DNA from: Pyxidicoccus caerfyrddinensis
GTDB taxonomy: Bacteria; Myxococcota; Myxococcia; Myxococcales; Myxococcaceae
DNA length: 64,000 nt
Assembly: GCF_010894405.1 (NCBI RefSeq)
Contig: NZ_JAAIYA010000016.1
Span: 28,854-92,853 of the forward strand
Direction of reading: 5' to 3'
Shown here: piece after piece, positions 43,251-51,404 of the stretch
Numbering within the stretch: the stretch's first letter is position 1
Layout: each line of letters starts with the position of its first letter
Position numbers and translations under genes: made by a program
Notes under the pieces: generated by a model
Told to the model about the DNA's origin: nothing
What the model saw: the letters and a program-made list of their open reading frames with translations, nothing else
Databases searched by the model: none

Positions 43251-43274
43251 GACCCCGGGAATTGTCCCGGGGTC
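43251..43274 (+). terminator. perfect hairpin after enoyl-ACP reductase
   Basis: GACCCCGGGA, loop ATTG, TCCCGGGGTC: a perfect 10-base stem 21 bases after the stop. No long T-run follows. Confidence 0.7.
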
Positions 43275-43408
43275 ATCTGGCACCTGCCCGCTCGCTACCA
43301 CGGCGGGCCCGGGGTGCCGCTTTCTCCCGTGAGAGCGCTCACGGTAGAGTCCTGAACAGACGCAGGGGCTTCCCGCAAAGCGCGGGCCTGCGGAGGAGCC
43401 GCATCACA

Positions 43409-43795
43409 GTGACCACCCACAGCACCAACGTCTTGCTGGTGGACGACAGCCCGACGGTCCGCAACATCGTCAAGATCTACCTGATGAACCTCAAGGTCTC
43501 GACCGTCGAGGCGGACGATGCGACCCGAGCGCTGCAGATTCTCCGGCTCGTCCCGGTGAGTCTGGTCATCGCGGACATCAACATGCCCGGCATGGACGGC
43601 ATCACCTTCGTGAAGGAGGTGCGCGCCAGCCAGATGCCCCAGGTGCGCTCGGTTCCCATCCTGCTGCTGACGGCGGAGAAGAACGCGGACCTGCGCCAGA
43701 AGGGCACCGAGGCCGGCGCCAACGCCTTCATCCAGAAGCCGGTGTCCCACCACGAATTGACGGAAACCGTCCGTCAGTTCCTCTCGAAGGCCTGA
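43409..43795 (+). CDS. single-domain response regulator of the chemosensory operon (CheY-like)
   Basis: GTG 43409 (GGAGGAG lies about 11 bases upstream) gives 128 residues, one receiver domain: LLVDDSPTVRNIVKIYL, the Asp in SLVIADINMPGMDG, ILLLTAEK and AFIQKPVSHHEL. It is the first gene of an operon running to 51319; 4 bases separate it from the next gene. As a stand-alone receiver it could be the output CheY, or a phosphate sink since the CheA has its own receiver. It resembles the receiver gene at 20402. The product is cytoplasmic. Confidence 0.93.
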   Translation: MTTHSTNVLLVDDSPTVRNIVKIYLMNLKVSTVEADDATRALQILRLVPVSLVIADINMPGMDGITFVKEVRASQMPQVRSVPILLLTAEKNADLRQKGTEAGANAFIQKPVSHHELTETVRQFLSKA

Positions 43796-43799
43796 TGCC

Positions 43800-44666
43800 G
43801 TGAGCCTGCCGTCCCTGCTGCTCGTCGACGACAGCGACGCGATTCTCGCGCTGGAGCGCGCCATCCTCTCCGGCCACTACACCATCCACACGGCCAGCAA
43901 TGGCCGCGAGGCACTGGAGAAGGTGGGCCGGTTGCATCCGGAGGCGGTGCTGCTCGACCTGTCCATGCCGGAGATGGACGGCGACGAGGTCCTCCAGCGG
44001 ATGAAGGCGGACCCGGCGACCTCGGGCATCCCCGTCATCATCATCTCCTCGGAGAAGTCGCGCGCCGAGGCGTGTCTGGGACTGGGCGCGGAGGCCTTCC
44101 TCGCCAAGCCCTTCCGCGCGGACGAGCTGCTGCACACCGTGGGCGAGTCCATGGCCAGCGCGCGGCGGCGGGCCCGCACGGGCTCGGTGCTGGTGCTGCG
44201 CGTGACGGTGGGCGACCTGGAGTTCGCCATTCCGCTGGACGCCGTGCGCGAGGTGCTGCTGCACCCGGCGACGCGGCCGCTGCCCACGGGCCCGGCCTAC
44301 CTGCGTGAGTACGTCGAGGTGCGGGGCCACGCGCTCTGCGTGCTGGACGTGGCGCGCCGCCTGAGCGTGGAGCACAAGCTGGCGCGCGTGGAGCGCATGC
44401 TGGTGGTCATCGAGGTGGACGGCGTGGCGCTGGCGCTGGCGGTGGACACGGTGAAGGACCCCGAGGAGTACGCCGCCGCGGACGTGGAGCGTCGCGAGCT
44501 CGTGGGCGGGGCCGACCATGGCCCGCTGCGCGAGGGGCTCATCGGCATGCTGCGCTCCGCCGGGCGCGCGCTGCCCATCCTGGACCCGAAGGTCTTCATC
44601 GCCCGCGGTCTGCTGCGCGAGCTGCCCACGATGTTGGAGGCCGCGGAGGCCAGGCGGAGCGCATGA
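43800..44666 (+). CDS. hybrid receiver-CheW protein (CheV-like, reversed order)
   Basis: GTG 43800 gives 288 residues: a receiver (LLLVDDSDAILALERAIL, Asp in VLLDLSMPEMDGDEVL, Lys in FLAKPFRADEL) at about 1-120, then a CheW-like domain at about 130-280 (RVTVGDLEFAIPLDAVREVL, LREYVEVRGHALCVLDVAR). CheV has CheW first and receiver second; here the order is reversed. Such proteins couple receptors to CheA and can adapt through phosphorylation. It shares ATGA with cheR downstream. Confidence 0.92.
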   Translation: MSLPSLLLVDDSDAILALERAILSGHYTIHTASNGREALEKVGRLHPEAVLLDLSMPEMDGDEVLQRMKADPATSGIPVIIISSEKSRAEACLGLGAEAFLAKPFRADELLHTVGESMASARRRARTGSVLVLRVTVGDLEFAIPLDAVREVLLHPATRPLPTGPAYLREYVEVRGHALCVLDVARRLSVEHKLARVERMLVVIEVDGVALALAVDTVKDPEEYAAADVERRELVGGADHGPLREGLIGMLRSAGRALPILDPKVFIARGLLRELPTMLEAAEARRSA

Positions 44667-45889
44667 GCGGCGAGCTCGACCCGCGGCTGCTCACCCGCGC
44701 GCGGGAGGTGGTGGCCGCCATCACCGGCTTCCGCGACGACGCCATCGCCACCGAGGCGATGGAGCGCGTCATGCGGGCGGAGCTCACGCGCGGGCGCTCC
44801 GCGGGAGATCTGCTCGGAGAACTGCTGCACCCGGTGTCCTCGCTGTCCAGCACGCTGGCGCGCGCGGTGCTGGTGGGCGAGACGTACTTCTTCCGTCAGC
44901 CGGAGCACTTCCGCTTCATCGCCCAGGAGGGCGTGCCCGCGGCGCTGCGCCGGGGCGCGCTGGCCCTGCGCGGCTGGAGCGCGGGCTGCGCCACCGGTGA
45001 GGAGGCCTACTCGCTGGCCGCGTGCCTGCAAGCGTCGCTGCCGCACGGCTTCCCGGTGGAGGTGGTGGGCACGGACCTGCAGGAGTCCAGCCTGGAAACG
45101 GCCCGCCGCGCCACCTACGGCTCCTGGTCCCGTCGCGAGTCCGCGCCGCGCCTCTTCCCCCTCTACGTGGAGACGGGGGAGCGCGAAGTCACCATCCTTC
45201 CCGTCGTCCGACGCGTCACCACCTTCGCCCAGGCCAACCTGCTGGCACCCCTGCCAGAGCGGTTCGGCCGCTTCGACTTCATCCTCTGCCGCAACGTGCT
45301 CACCTACTTCACACCGGCCGCGCGTGACGCGGCGATTACGCTTCTGTCGCGCACGCTCAACCCGGGCGGGCTGCTCTTCCTGGGCGCCGTCGAGGTGGAC
45401 CGCGTCCCCTCGGGCATGGTGCGGGAGGGGACTCCGGAGCTGCAGGCCTTCCGCCTCCTCGCCCCCGGCGAGCCCGCCTCTCCGTCCGTGCGCACGCGCA
45501 TCCCCGAGAGCGTGCGGGCGCCCGTGCAGGCCCGGCGTCCGGCTCCGGCCGCCGCGCCGGTCCGCGTCGCCGCCGTGCCGCCGCCCACGCCCTCGCGGCT
45601 CCACCTGAATGCGCTGGAGCGCATCGAGGAGGGAGACGAGGTGGGTGCCACCGCCGTGCTGGAGGCGCTGGTCCGCCAGGCGCCGGACTACCTGCCGGGG
45701 CTGCTGGAATTGGCCCTGCTTCGCGAGCGCTCCGGCGCGCGCGAGGCGGCCGTGCCGCTGATGCGGACCCTGCGCACCCGCGCCGAGCGCCTCCCGCCCG
45801 ACCAGCTGGTGGACGGGCCCGAGGCCCTGCCGGCGCGCTTCTACCAGGCGTCCGCTGACGCCTACCTCAATCAGGGGACGCTGGAATGA
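44663..45889 (+). CDS. cheR: CheR-type chemoreceptor methyltransferase with C-terminal TPR-like tail
   Basis: The 408-residue protein has the CheR N-terminal helices, the SAM-binding segment GWSAGCATGEEAYSLAACL, GTDLQESSLETAR, and FDFILCRNVLTYFTPAARD, all typical. CheR methylates glutamates on chemoreceptors for adaptation. A Pro/Ala/Arg linker (about 270-310) leads to a helical tail (AVLEALVRQAPDYLPGLLEL) that looks like a TPR pair, as in several myxobacterial CheR proteins, and may set receptor or partner choice. It starts inside the previous stop (ATGA) and ends inside the next start (ATGA). Confidence 0.95.
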   Translation: MSGELDPRLLTRAREVVAAITGFRDDAIATEAMERVMRAELTRGRSAGDLLGELLHPVSSLSSTLARAVLVGETYFFRQPEHFRFIAQEGVPAALRRGALALRGWSAGCATGEEAYSLAACLQASLPHGFPVEVVGTDLQESSLETARRATYGSWSRRESAPRLFPLYVETGEREVTILPVVRRVTTFAQANLLAPLPERFGRFDFILCRNVLTYFTPAARDAAITLLSRTLNPGGLLFLGAVEVDRVPSGMVREGTPELQAFRLLAPGEPASPSVRTRIPESVRAPVQARRPAPAAAPVRVAAVPPPTPSRLHLNALERIEEGDEVGATAVLEALVRQAPDYLPGLLELALLRERSGAREAAVPLMRTLRTRAERLPPDQLVDGPEALPARFYQASADAYLNQGTLE

Positions 45890-46431
45890 AGGTCACCCCG
45901 CGGACGATGGAAGATGCCCAGGAGACGGAGGCGCGCGAGCTGCTCGAGCGGCGCGCATCCCGCCTGCGCGAGCAGGGCGAGACGGCCGTCGAGGAGGCCG
46001 TCCACTGGATTGCCGAGTTCCCCCTGGGCGAGGAGCGCTACGCGCTCTCCCTGGAGACGCTGCGCGCCGCGCTGCCCCTGAAGATGGTGACGCCGGTGCC
46101 GCTGTCGGCCCCGCACGTCGTCGGCGTGTTGCGCTTCCAGGGACAGGTGCTGGCCGCGCTCAGCCTGGCGTCGCTCTTGGGCGGCCACGGCTGGCGGCAG
46201 GACCCCGCCGTGCTGCTGGTGGTGGACCGCGGCGACGGCGAGCTGTGCGCGCTGGACTGCGAGGCCATTCCCCGTCCCACCACGCTGCCCATGAGCGCGG
46301 TGGAGGCCGCGCGCGTGCGCGCGGAAGGGGCGGTGATGGAGGTCTTCACCCAGGACCGCCAGCTCATCCACCTGATTGATTTGAAGCGCCTGTTCGCCCT
46401 GCGCGGGACGGGAGGACGTCATGCCCGTTGA
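45886..46431 (+). CDS. cheW: CheW-like coupling protein
   Basis: The 181-residue protein has a CheW domain from about residue 35 (WIAEFPLGEERYALSLETLR, VVGVLRFQGQVLAALSLASL, and LIHLIDLKRLF near the end). An acidic helical N-terminus precedes it. It links receptors and CheA. It overlaps cheR (ATGA) at its start and cheA by 11 bases at its end. Together with the CheW half of the upstream hybrid and the CheW domain of CheA, this operon encodes three CheW folds. Confidence 0.92.
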   Translation: MKVTPRTMEDAQETEARELLERRASRLREQGETAVEEAVHWIAEFPLGEERYALSLETLRAALPLKMVTPVPLSAPHVVGVLRFQGQVLAALSLASLLGGHGWRQDPAVLLVVDRGDGELCALDCEAIPRPTTLPMSAVEAARVRAEGAVMEVFTQDRQLIHLIDLKRLFALRGTGGRHAR

Positions 46432-48595
46432 TCCGCTGCTGCAAGGACTCGTCGCCGGCTTCGCCGTGGAGGCCCAGGAGGTCGTCCAGAAGGTCACCAT
46501 GGACCTGCTGGAGCTGGAGCGCGACGGCATGGAGAGGGATGCGCTCTCCAAGCTCTACGTGCGGCTGGGCCGCCACCTGCACACCCTGAAGGGCAGCGCC
46601 TCGTCGCTGGGCATGCAGGACCTGGGCGACATCGCCCACAAGCTGGAGGACGCGCTCGCCCCGCTGAAGGCCAACCCCCAGAAGATGCCCCGGCCGGTGG
46701 TGGACATCCTCCTGCACGGCCTGGACCTCTTCATGCTGCGCGCCCAGGCGCACGCGGATGGGCGCGGGGACGCGCTGCCGGACCCGGCCGCGGCCCTGGC
46801 CCAGCTCGTGTCGGAAGCGCCGCCTCCGGAAGAGGCCGCGGCCCTGGGGGCGTCCGGCTCCCTGAAGATGTCCGTGTCCGCCGCGCAGGTGGCGGTGGAG
46901 TCGCCCGCCCCGAGCGCGGCGGCCGAGCCCGGCCCGATGGTGCCCGACGTCGTGCCCGAGTCGGCGGACACCGGCTGGCGCGTGTCGGCGCGGCAGGTGA
47001 CGGCGCTGATGCGCGAGGTGGAGCGTCTGCGCGAGGTGCGGCTGCGCTTCGAGGAGCGCGGCCGCGAGCTGGACCGCGTGGTGACGCTGCTGGCGAAGCA
47101 GGGCCTGCTGGCGGAGACGGCGGAGGCGCGCTCGCAGCTGTCGGGCACGTCGCGCTCGCTGCGCACCGACGGCGAGGAGACGGGCGACATCGTCGAGGCG
47201 CTGGAGGAGGGCCTCAAGGCCATCACCACCCGCCCGGTGCGCACCATCCTGGACCCGCTGCAGCGCATGGTGCGCGACTTGTCGCGCCAGCTGGGCAAGG
47301 AGGCGCGGCTGTCGGTGGTGGGCTCGGAGCTGTCGCTGGACCGGCGCCTTTTGGAGAAGCTGCAGGGCGCGCTGGTTCACCTCTTGCGCAACGCGGTGGA
47401 CCACGGCCTGGAGCTGCCGGTCCAGCGCGAGCGCGCGGGCAAGCACCACGAGGGCGCCCTGACGCTGCGCATCGAGCAGCAGGGCAACCTGCTCTTCCTC
47501 GAGTGCGCGGACGACGGCGCCGGCATCGACGTGGAGCGCGTGAAGAAGGTGGCGGAGTCTCGCGGCGTCGTCACCTCCGAGGAGACGGCGCGGCTCAATG
47601 AGAATCAGGTGAGGGACCTCATCTTCCGCCCCGGCTTCAGCACGCGCACGGACGTGACGGACACGTCCGGCCGCGGCGTGGGGCTGGACGCGGTGCGCGC
47701 CTCGGTGGAGGGCCTGCAGGGGCGGATTGAAGTGGCCAGCACGCCGGGCCAGGGCACGCGCTTCATGCTCACCCTGCCGGTGGACCTGGGCAGCTCTCCG
47801 GTGCTGGTGGTGCGCGCGACGGAGACGCTGGTGGGCCTGCCCATGCTGGCGGTAGAGGCCACGCAGCTGGCCCGCGCGGACTCGCTGCGCCTGGGCAAGC
47901 GGCGCGCGCATCTGGAATATCAGGGGCAGCTGTTGCCGGTGGTGGACCTGGGGGCGCGGCTGGGGCTGCGCGCCCTGGCGCCGCCCGCGGAAGGTCAGCC
48001 GCTGCTCATCGTGCAGAGCGGTGGCAAGCGCGTGGCGCTCGCGGTGGACGCGGTGGTGGGGGACCGGGACCTGGTCATCCGTCCGCTGCCCTCCGAGGTG
48101 CGGGACGTGCCGGCCTGGCAGGGCGCGGCCACGCTCAGCCGCGGCGAGCTGCTGCTCATCTGCCGCCCGGACTGGCTGGTGACGGACACCTCGCAGGCGC
48201 AGGTGGTGGCGCAGCGGCGGGCGCTGGTGGTGGACGACTCGCTCACCGCGCGCGCGCTGCACCGGGCCATGCTGGAGGCTGGCGGCTTCTCGGTGCACCT
48301 GGCCGCCAGCGGCGCCCGGGCGCTGGACCGGCTGGCGACGGACACGTACGACGTCGTCATCTGCGACCTGGACATGGAGGAGATGGACGGCGTGCAGCTC
48401 ATCGCGAAGCTGCGCGAGCGCAAGGAGACGGCGTCGCTGCCCGTCATCCTCGTCTCCGCGCATGACAGCGCCGCGGCCCGCGAGCGCGGCCTGGCGGCGG
48501 GTGCGGACGGCTACCTCAGCAAGCGCGAGTGCGCCGCGGGCCGTCTGCTGGCGGAAGTCCTCGACGTGATGAGCCGCAGGGGGAACCGGGCGTGA
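46421..48595 (+). CDS. cheA: hybrid CheA histidine kinase with C-terminal receiver
   Basis: The 724-residue protein has a histidine phosphotransfer domain with H54 in HLHTLKGSASSLGM, a linker with low-complexity Ala/Pro, and no obvious CheY-binding P2 domain. Dimerisation and kinase domains follow (N-box HLLRNAVDHGLELP, G1 LECADDGAGID, G2 DTSGRGVGLDAVR), then a CheW domain, and a receiver (ALVVDDSLTARALHRAML, Asp in DVVICDLDMEEMDG, Lys in LSKREC). This is the CheA-CheY layout also seen in FrzE. The built-in receiver may be a phosphate sink or the output. It overlaps cheW by 11 bases and shares GTGA with cheB. Confidence 0.96.
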   Translation: MPVDPLLQGLVAGFAVEAQEVVQKVTMDLLELERDGMERDALSKLYVRLGRHLHTLKGSASSLGMQDLGDIAHKLEDALAPLKANPQKMPRPVVDILLHGLDLFMLRAQAHADGRGDALPDPAAALAQLVSEAPPPEEAAALGASGSLKMSVSAAQVAVESPAPSAAAEPGPMVPDVVPESADTGWRVSARQVTALMREVERLREVRLRFEERGRELDRVVTLLAKQGLLAETAEARSQLSGTSRSLRTDGEETGDIVEALEEGLKAITTRPVRTILDPLQRMVRDLSRQLGKEARLSVVGSELSLDRRLLEKLQGALVHLLRNAVDHGLELPVQRERAGKHHEGALTLRIEQQGNLLFLECADDGAGIDVERVKKVAESRGVVTSEETARLNENQVRDLIFRPGFSTRTDVTDTSGRGVGLDAVRASVEGLQGRIEVASTPGQGTRFMLTLPVDLGSSPVLVVRATETLVGLPMLAVEATQLARADSLRLGKRRAHLEYQGQLLPVVDLGARLGLRALAPPAEGQPLLIVQSGGKRVALAVDAVVGDRDLVIRPLPSEVRDVPAWQGAATLSRGELLLICRPDWLVTDTSQAQVVAQRRALVVDDSLTARALHRAMLEAGGFSVHLAASGARALDRLATDTYDVVICDLDMEEMDGVQLIAKLRERKETASLPVILVSAHDSAAARERGLAAGADGYLSKRECAAGRLLAEVLDVMSRRGNRA

Positions 48596-49650
48596 CGGCG
48601 AAGCGGTCCATTCGCGTCCTGGTGGTGGATGACTCCCCCACCATGGCCAACACGCTGACCGCGCTCCTCACCGAGGAGCCGCGGATTGAAGTCGTCGGCC
48701 GTGCCGGTGACGGCAACCGCGCCGTGCAGCTCGCGCGCCTGCTGCGTCCGGACGTCATCACCATGGACCTGCTGCTGCCGGGGCTGGACGGCCCGGCAGC
48801 CATCGCCGCCATCATGTCCCAGTCGCCCGCGCGCATCCTCGTGGTGAGCGCGGTGGCCGAGGAGCGCGGGGTGGACCTGGGCTTTCAAGCGATGAGCGCC
48901 GGCGCGCTGGAGCTCATCGGCAAGCCCAACGTCTCCAATGGCGAGGAGCTGCGCAAGTGGGGCCGTGATTTGGCCCACTCGGTGTGCCTGATGGCGGAGG
49001 TGCCCGTCATCTCGCGCCGTCCGCGCACCGGCGTGACGCCGCCGCCGCCCACGGGCGCCCGGGTGGACGTCTTCGGCATCGTCGCCTCCACCGGAGGCCC
49101 GCCCGCGCTGGCGGATGTGCTGACCAAGCTGCCCAAGGACTTCCCCGTCCCGCTGCTCATCGCGCAGCACATCACCGTGGGTTTCACCCAGGGCATGGTG
49201 CGCTGGCTGTCCCAGGTGACGCCCCTGAAGGTGGACATCGCCAAGGAAGGCGAGCGGCTGGAGCCGGGCCGCGTGTACTTCCCGCTGGACGGGCACGACC
49301 TGCTGGTCGACGCGGCCGGCCTGGCGCGGCTGCAGCGCAGCAAGGGCGGCCCGTGCCCCAGCGGCGACGTGCTGCTGGCGTCGCTGGCCTCCGTCTTCGG
49401 CCGGCGCAGCGGCGGCGTGGTGCTCACCGGCATGGGCGAGGACGGCGCGCGGGGCCTGCTGGCCATCCGCAACGCGGGCGGCGTCACCTTCTCCCAGGAC
49501 GAGGCCTCGTCCGTCGTCTTCGGGATGCCTCGCGCCGCGATTGAGTTGAAGGCCACGGACCAGGGCGTGCCCCTGGCCTCCATGCCCGAGCTCATCCTCC
49601 AGAGTTGCTCGCTGCCCGGCTTCCGCGGCGGGGGAGGTCCCTCGCGATGA
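48592..49650 (+). CDS. cheB: CheB receptor methylesterase
   Basis: GTG 48592 shares GTGA with the cheA stop. The 352-residue protein has a receiver (VLVVDDSPTMANTLTALL, Asp in DVITMDLLLPGLDG), a linker, and the methylesterase domain with Ser in GIVASTGGPPAL, His in LIAQHITVGF and Asp in LTGMGEDGARGLL. CheB demethylates receptors, opposing CheR, once its receiver is phosphorylated by CheA. It ends 73 bases before the operon's receptor gene. No cheD or cheC was found in the window. Confidence 0.96.
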   Translation: MTAKRSIRVLVVDDSPTMANTLTALLTEEPRIEVVGRAGDGNRAVQLARLLRPDVITMDLLLPGLDGPAAIAAIMSQSPARILVVSAVAEERGVDLGFQAMSAGALELIGKPNVSNGEELRKWGRDLAHSVCLMAEVPVISRRPRTGVTPPPPTGARVDVFGIVASTGGPPALADVLTKLPKDFPVPLLIAQHITVGFTQGMVRWLSQVTPLKVDIAKEGERLEPGRVYFPLDGHDLLVDAAGLARLQRSKGGPCPSGDVLLASLASVFGRRSGGVVLTGMGEDGARGLLAIRNAGGVTFSQDEASSVVFGMPRAAIELKATDQGVPLASMPELILQSCSLPGFRGGGGPSR

Positions 49651-49723
49651 GCTCCTGTTCCCATTTCTCCCACCCGTCCCCTCGCGGGTACCGTTCTGAC
49701 GTCGTCTCCCCGGTGGTGATTCC

Positions 49724-51319
49724 GTGAACCCTTCGCAGCCTTCGCTCACCACGCAGTTGAGCCAGCAGTTCCGCCAGTCCCTGGGGCTGGCGCCGAAGTT
49801 CATCCTCCTCACCGCGGTCATCACCGCGACGCTGGCCCTCAGCCTCACCGCCATCGCCACGCAGCGGCTGGAGAGCGGCCTGATGGCCAACCACACGGAG
49901 GAAGGGCAGCTGGTGGCCCGGAGCATCGCGGTGGCCGCCGAGCAGGGCATCACCGCGGGCGACGGCACGCTCCAGCCCATGCTGGACGTCAGCCGCGACA
50001 GCGACGACCTGGACTACATCTTCGTCCAGGACGCCAACGGCAACGTCGTGGCGCACTCCTTCGCCAGCGCCTTCCCGGAGCCGCTGAAGACCGCCGTCGT
50101 CGAGGCGGGGGACTCGGCCCTGGTGGAGCTGGAGGTTGGTGACATCCACCTGCGCGCGGTGAATGTCGCCGCGCCGGTGGCCGGCGGCAAGCTGGGCACG
50201 GTGCACGTGGGCATGTCCCTGGACCACATCGCCGGTCAGGTCTCCGCGCTGCGCTGGCGGATGGCGGGGTTCGCCCTGTTGCTGGTGGCGCTGGGCGTGG
50301 CGGTGGCAGCGCTGTTCGGCCGCAGCATCGTCCGGCCGCTGCGCAACCTGACGGAGGTGGCGGGCCACATCGTCGAGTCCGGCGACCTCACCCGTCCCAT
50401 CCAGGTGAAGAGCGGCGACGAGGTGGGCCGGCTGGCCAACTCCTTCGCGCAGATGGTGGGCCGGCTGCGCGAGGTCACCATCAACCTCCAGCAGGCCGCC
50501 ACCGCGCTCACCCAGTCCACCGAGCACCTCAACGCGTCCTCGTCCGACCAGGCGCAGACCATCTCCCGGCAGGCCGCTGCCCTCCAGGAGACGCAGGTGA
50601 CTGCGCAGGAAATCAAGCAGACGTCGATGCTGGCCGCGCAGAAGGCGGAGAGCGTGCTCTCCGTGGCCGAGCGCGCGGACGCCCTGGCCAAGTCGGGCGA
50701 GGCCTCCATCGAGCTCACCATGGCGGGCCTCAACGACATCCGCGTCCAGGTGGGCGAGATTGCCCAGAAGATTGTCGAGCTGGGCGAGCGCACGCAGCAG
50801 ATTGGCGGCATCACCCAGACGGTGAAGGACCTGGCGGACCAGTCCAACATGCTCGCGCTCAACGCGGCCATCGAGTCCGTCCGCTCGGGCGAGCACGGCA
50901 AGGGTTTTGGAGTGGTGGCCCGTGAAATCCGCGCGCTGGCGGACCAGTCCATCCAGGCCACCACCCGCGTGCGCGAGCTGCTGGACGACATCGCCAACTC
51001 CGTGACGGCCGCCGTGCGAATCACCGAGCGCGGCGCCGAGCGCATGGAGGCGGGCCTCGCCCAGGTGCGCAACAGCGGGCAGAACCTGCGCGAGCTGTCC
51101 TCCATCGTCCAGGACAACGCCGCCGCCGTCCGCCAGATTGCCGCCGCCGTGAGCCAGCAGAACGTGGGCATCAATCAAATCACCCTGGCGGTGAATGACC
51201 TCTCCAAGATGATGGACGAGACGGTGGCCCGCATCGGCTCCACCGGCGAGGCCGCCACCACGCTGCAAATCATCTCCCAGCAGCTCTCCAGCGCGGTGAA
51301 GAGCTACCGCGTCGGCTGA
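49724..51319 (+). CDS. methyl-accepting chemotaxis protein with periplasmic sensor domain
   Basis: GTG 49724 gives 531 residues. Two membrane helices (about 23-45 and 185-207) flank a periplasmic domain (about 46-184) with a single-Cache-like pattern ([35 protein letters not shown]). A HAMP domain follows ([20 protein letters not shown]). The long signalling coiled coil carries the receptor tip ([19 protein letters not shown], then [19 protein letters not shown]). The C-terminus has no visible NWETF-like tether for CheR. It is the receptor of this operon; the ligand is unknown. Confidence 0.95.
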   Translation: MNPSQPSLTTQLSQQFRQSLGLAPKFILLTAVITATLALSLTAIATQRLESGLMANHTEEGQLVARSIAVAAEQGITAGDGTLQPMLDVSRDSDDLDYIFVQDANGNVVAHSFASAFPEPLKTAVVEAGDSALVELEVGDIHLRAVNVAAPVAGGKLGTVHVGMSLDHIAGQVSALRWRMAGFALLLVALGVAVAALFGRSIVRPLRNLTEVAGHIVESGDLTRPIQVKSGDEVGRLANSFAQMVGRLREVTINLQQAATALTQSTEHLNASSSDQAQTISRQAAALQETQVTAQEIKQTSMLAAQKAESVLSVAERADALAKSGEASIELTMAGLNDIRVQVGEIAQKIVELGERTQQIGGITQTVKDLADQSNMLALNAAIESVRSGEHGKGFGVVAREIRALADQSIQATTRVRELLDDIANSVTAAVRITERGAERMEAGLAQVRNSGQNLRELSSIVQDNAAAVRQIAAAVSQQNVGINQITLAVNDLSKMMDETVARIGSTGEAATTLQIISQQLSSAVKSYRVG

Positions 51320-51346
51320 GGCACCGGGCCCCGCGCCCGAAAAGAG

Positions 51347-51383
51347 AAAGGCCCCGACTCCACCTGGGAGCCGGGGCCTTTTC
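51347..51383. terminator. bidirectional terminator between MCP and clpA
   Basis: Stem AAAGGCCCCG with CGGGGCCTTTT around a 16-base loop that itself can pair (ACTCC/GGAGC-like). Poly-A on one side and poly-T on the other make it work in both directions. Confidence 0.85.
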
Positions 51384-51404
51384 ATTTCCAGCGAATGGCG
51401 TTCG

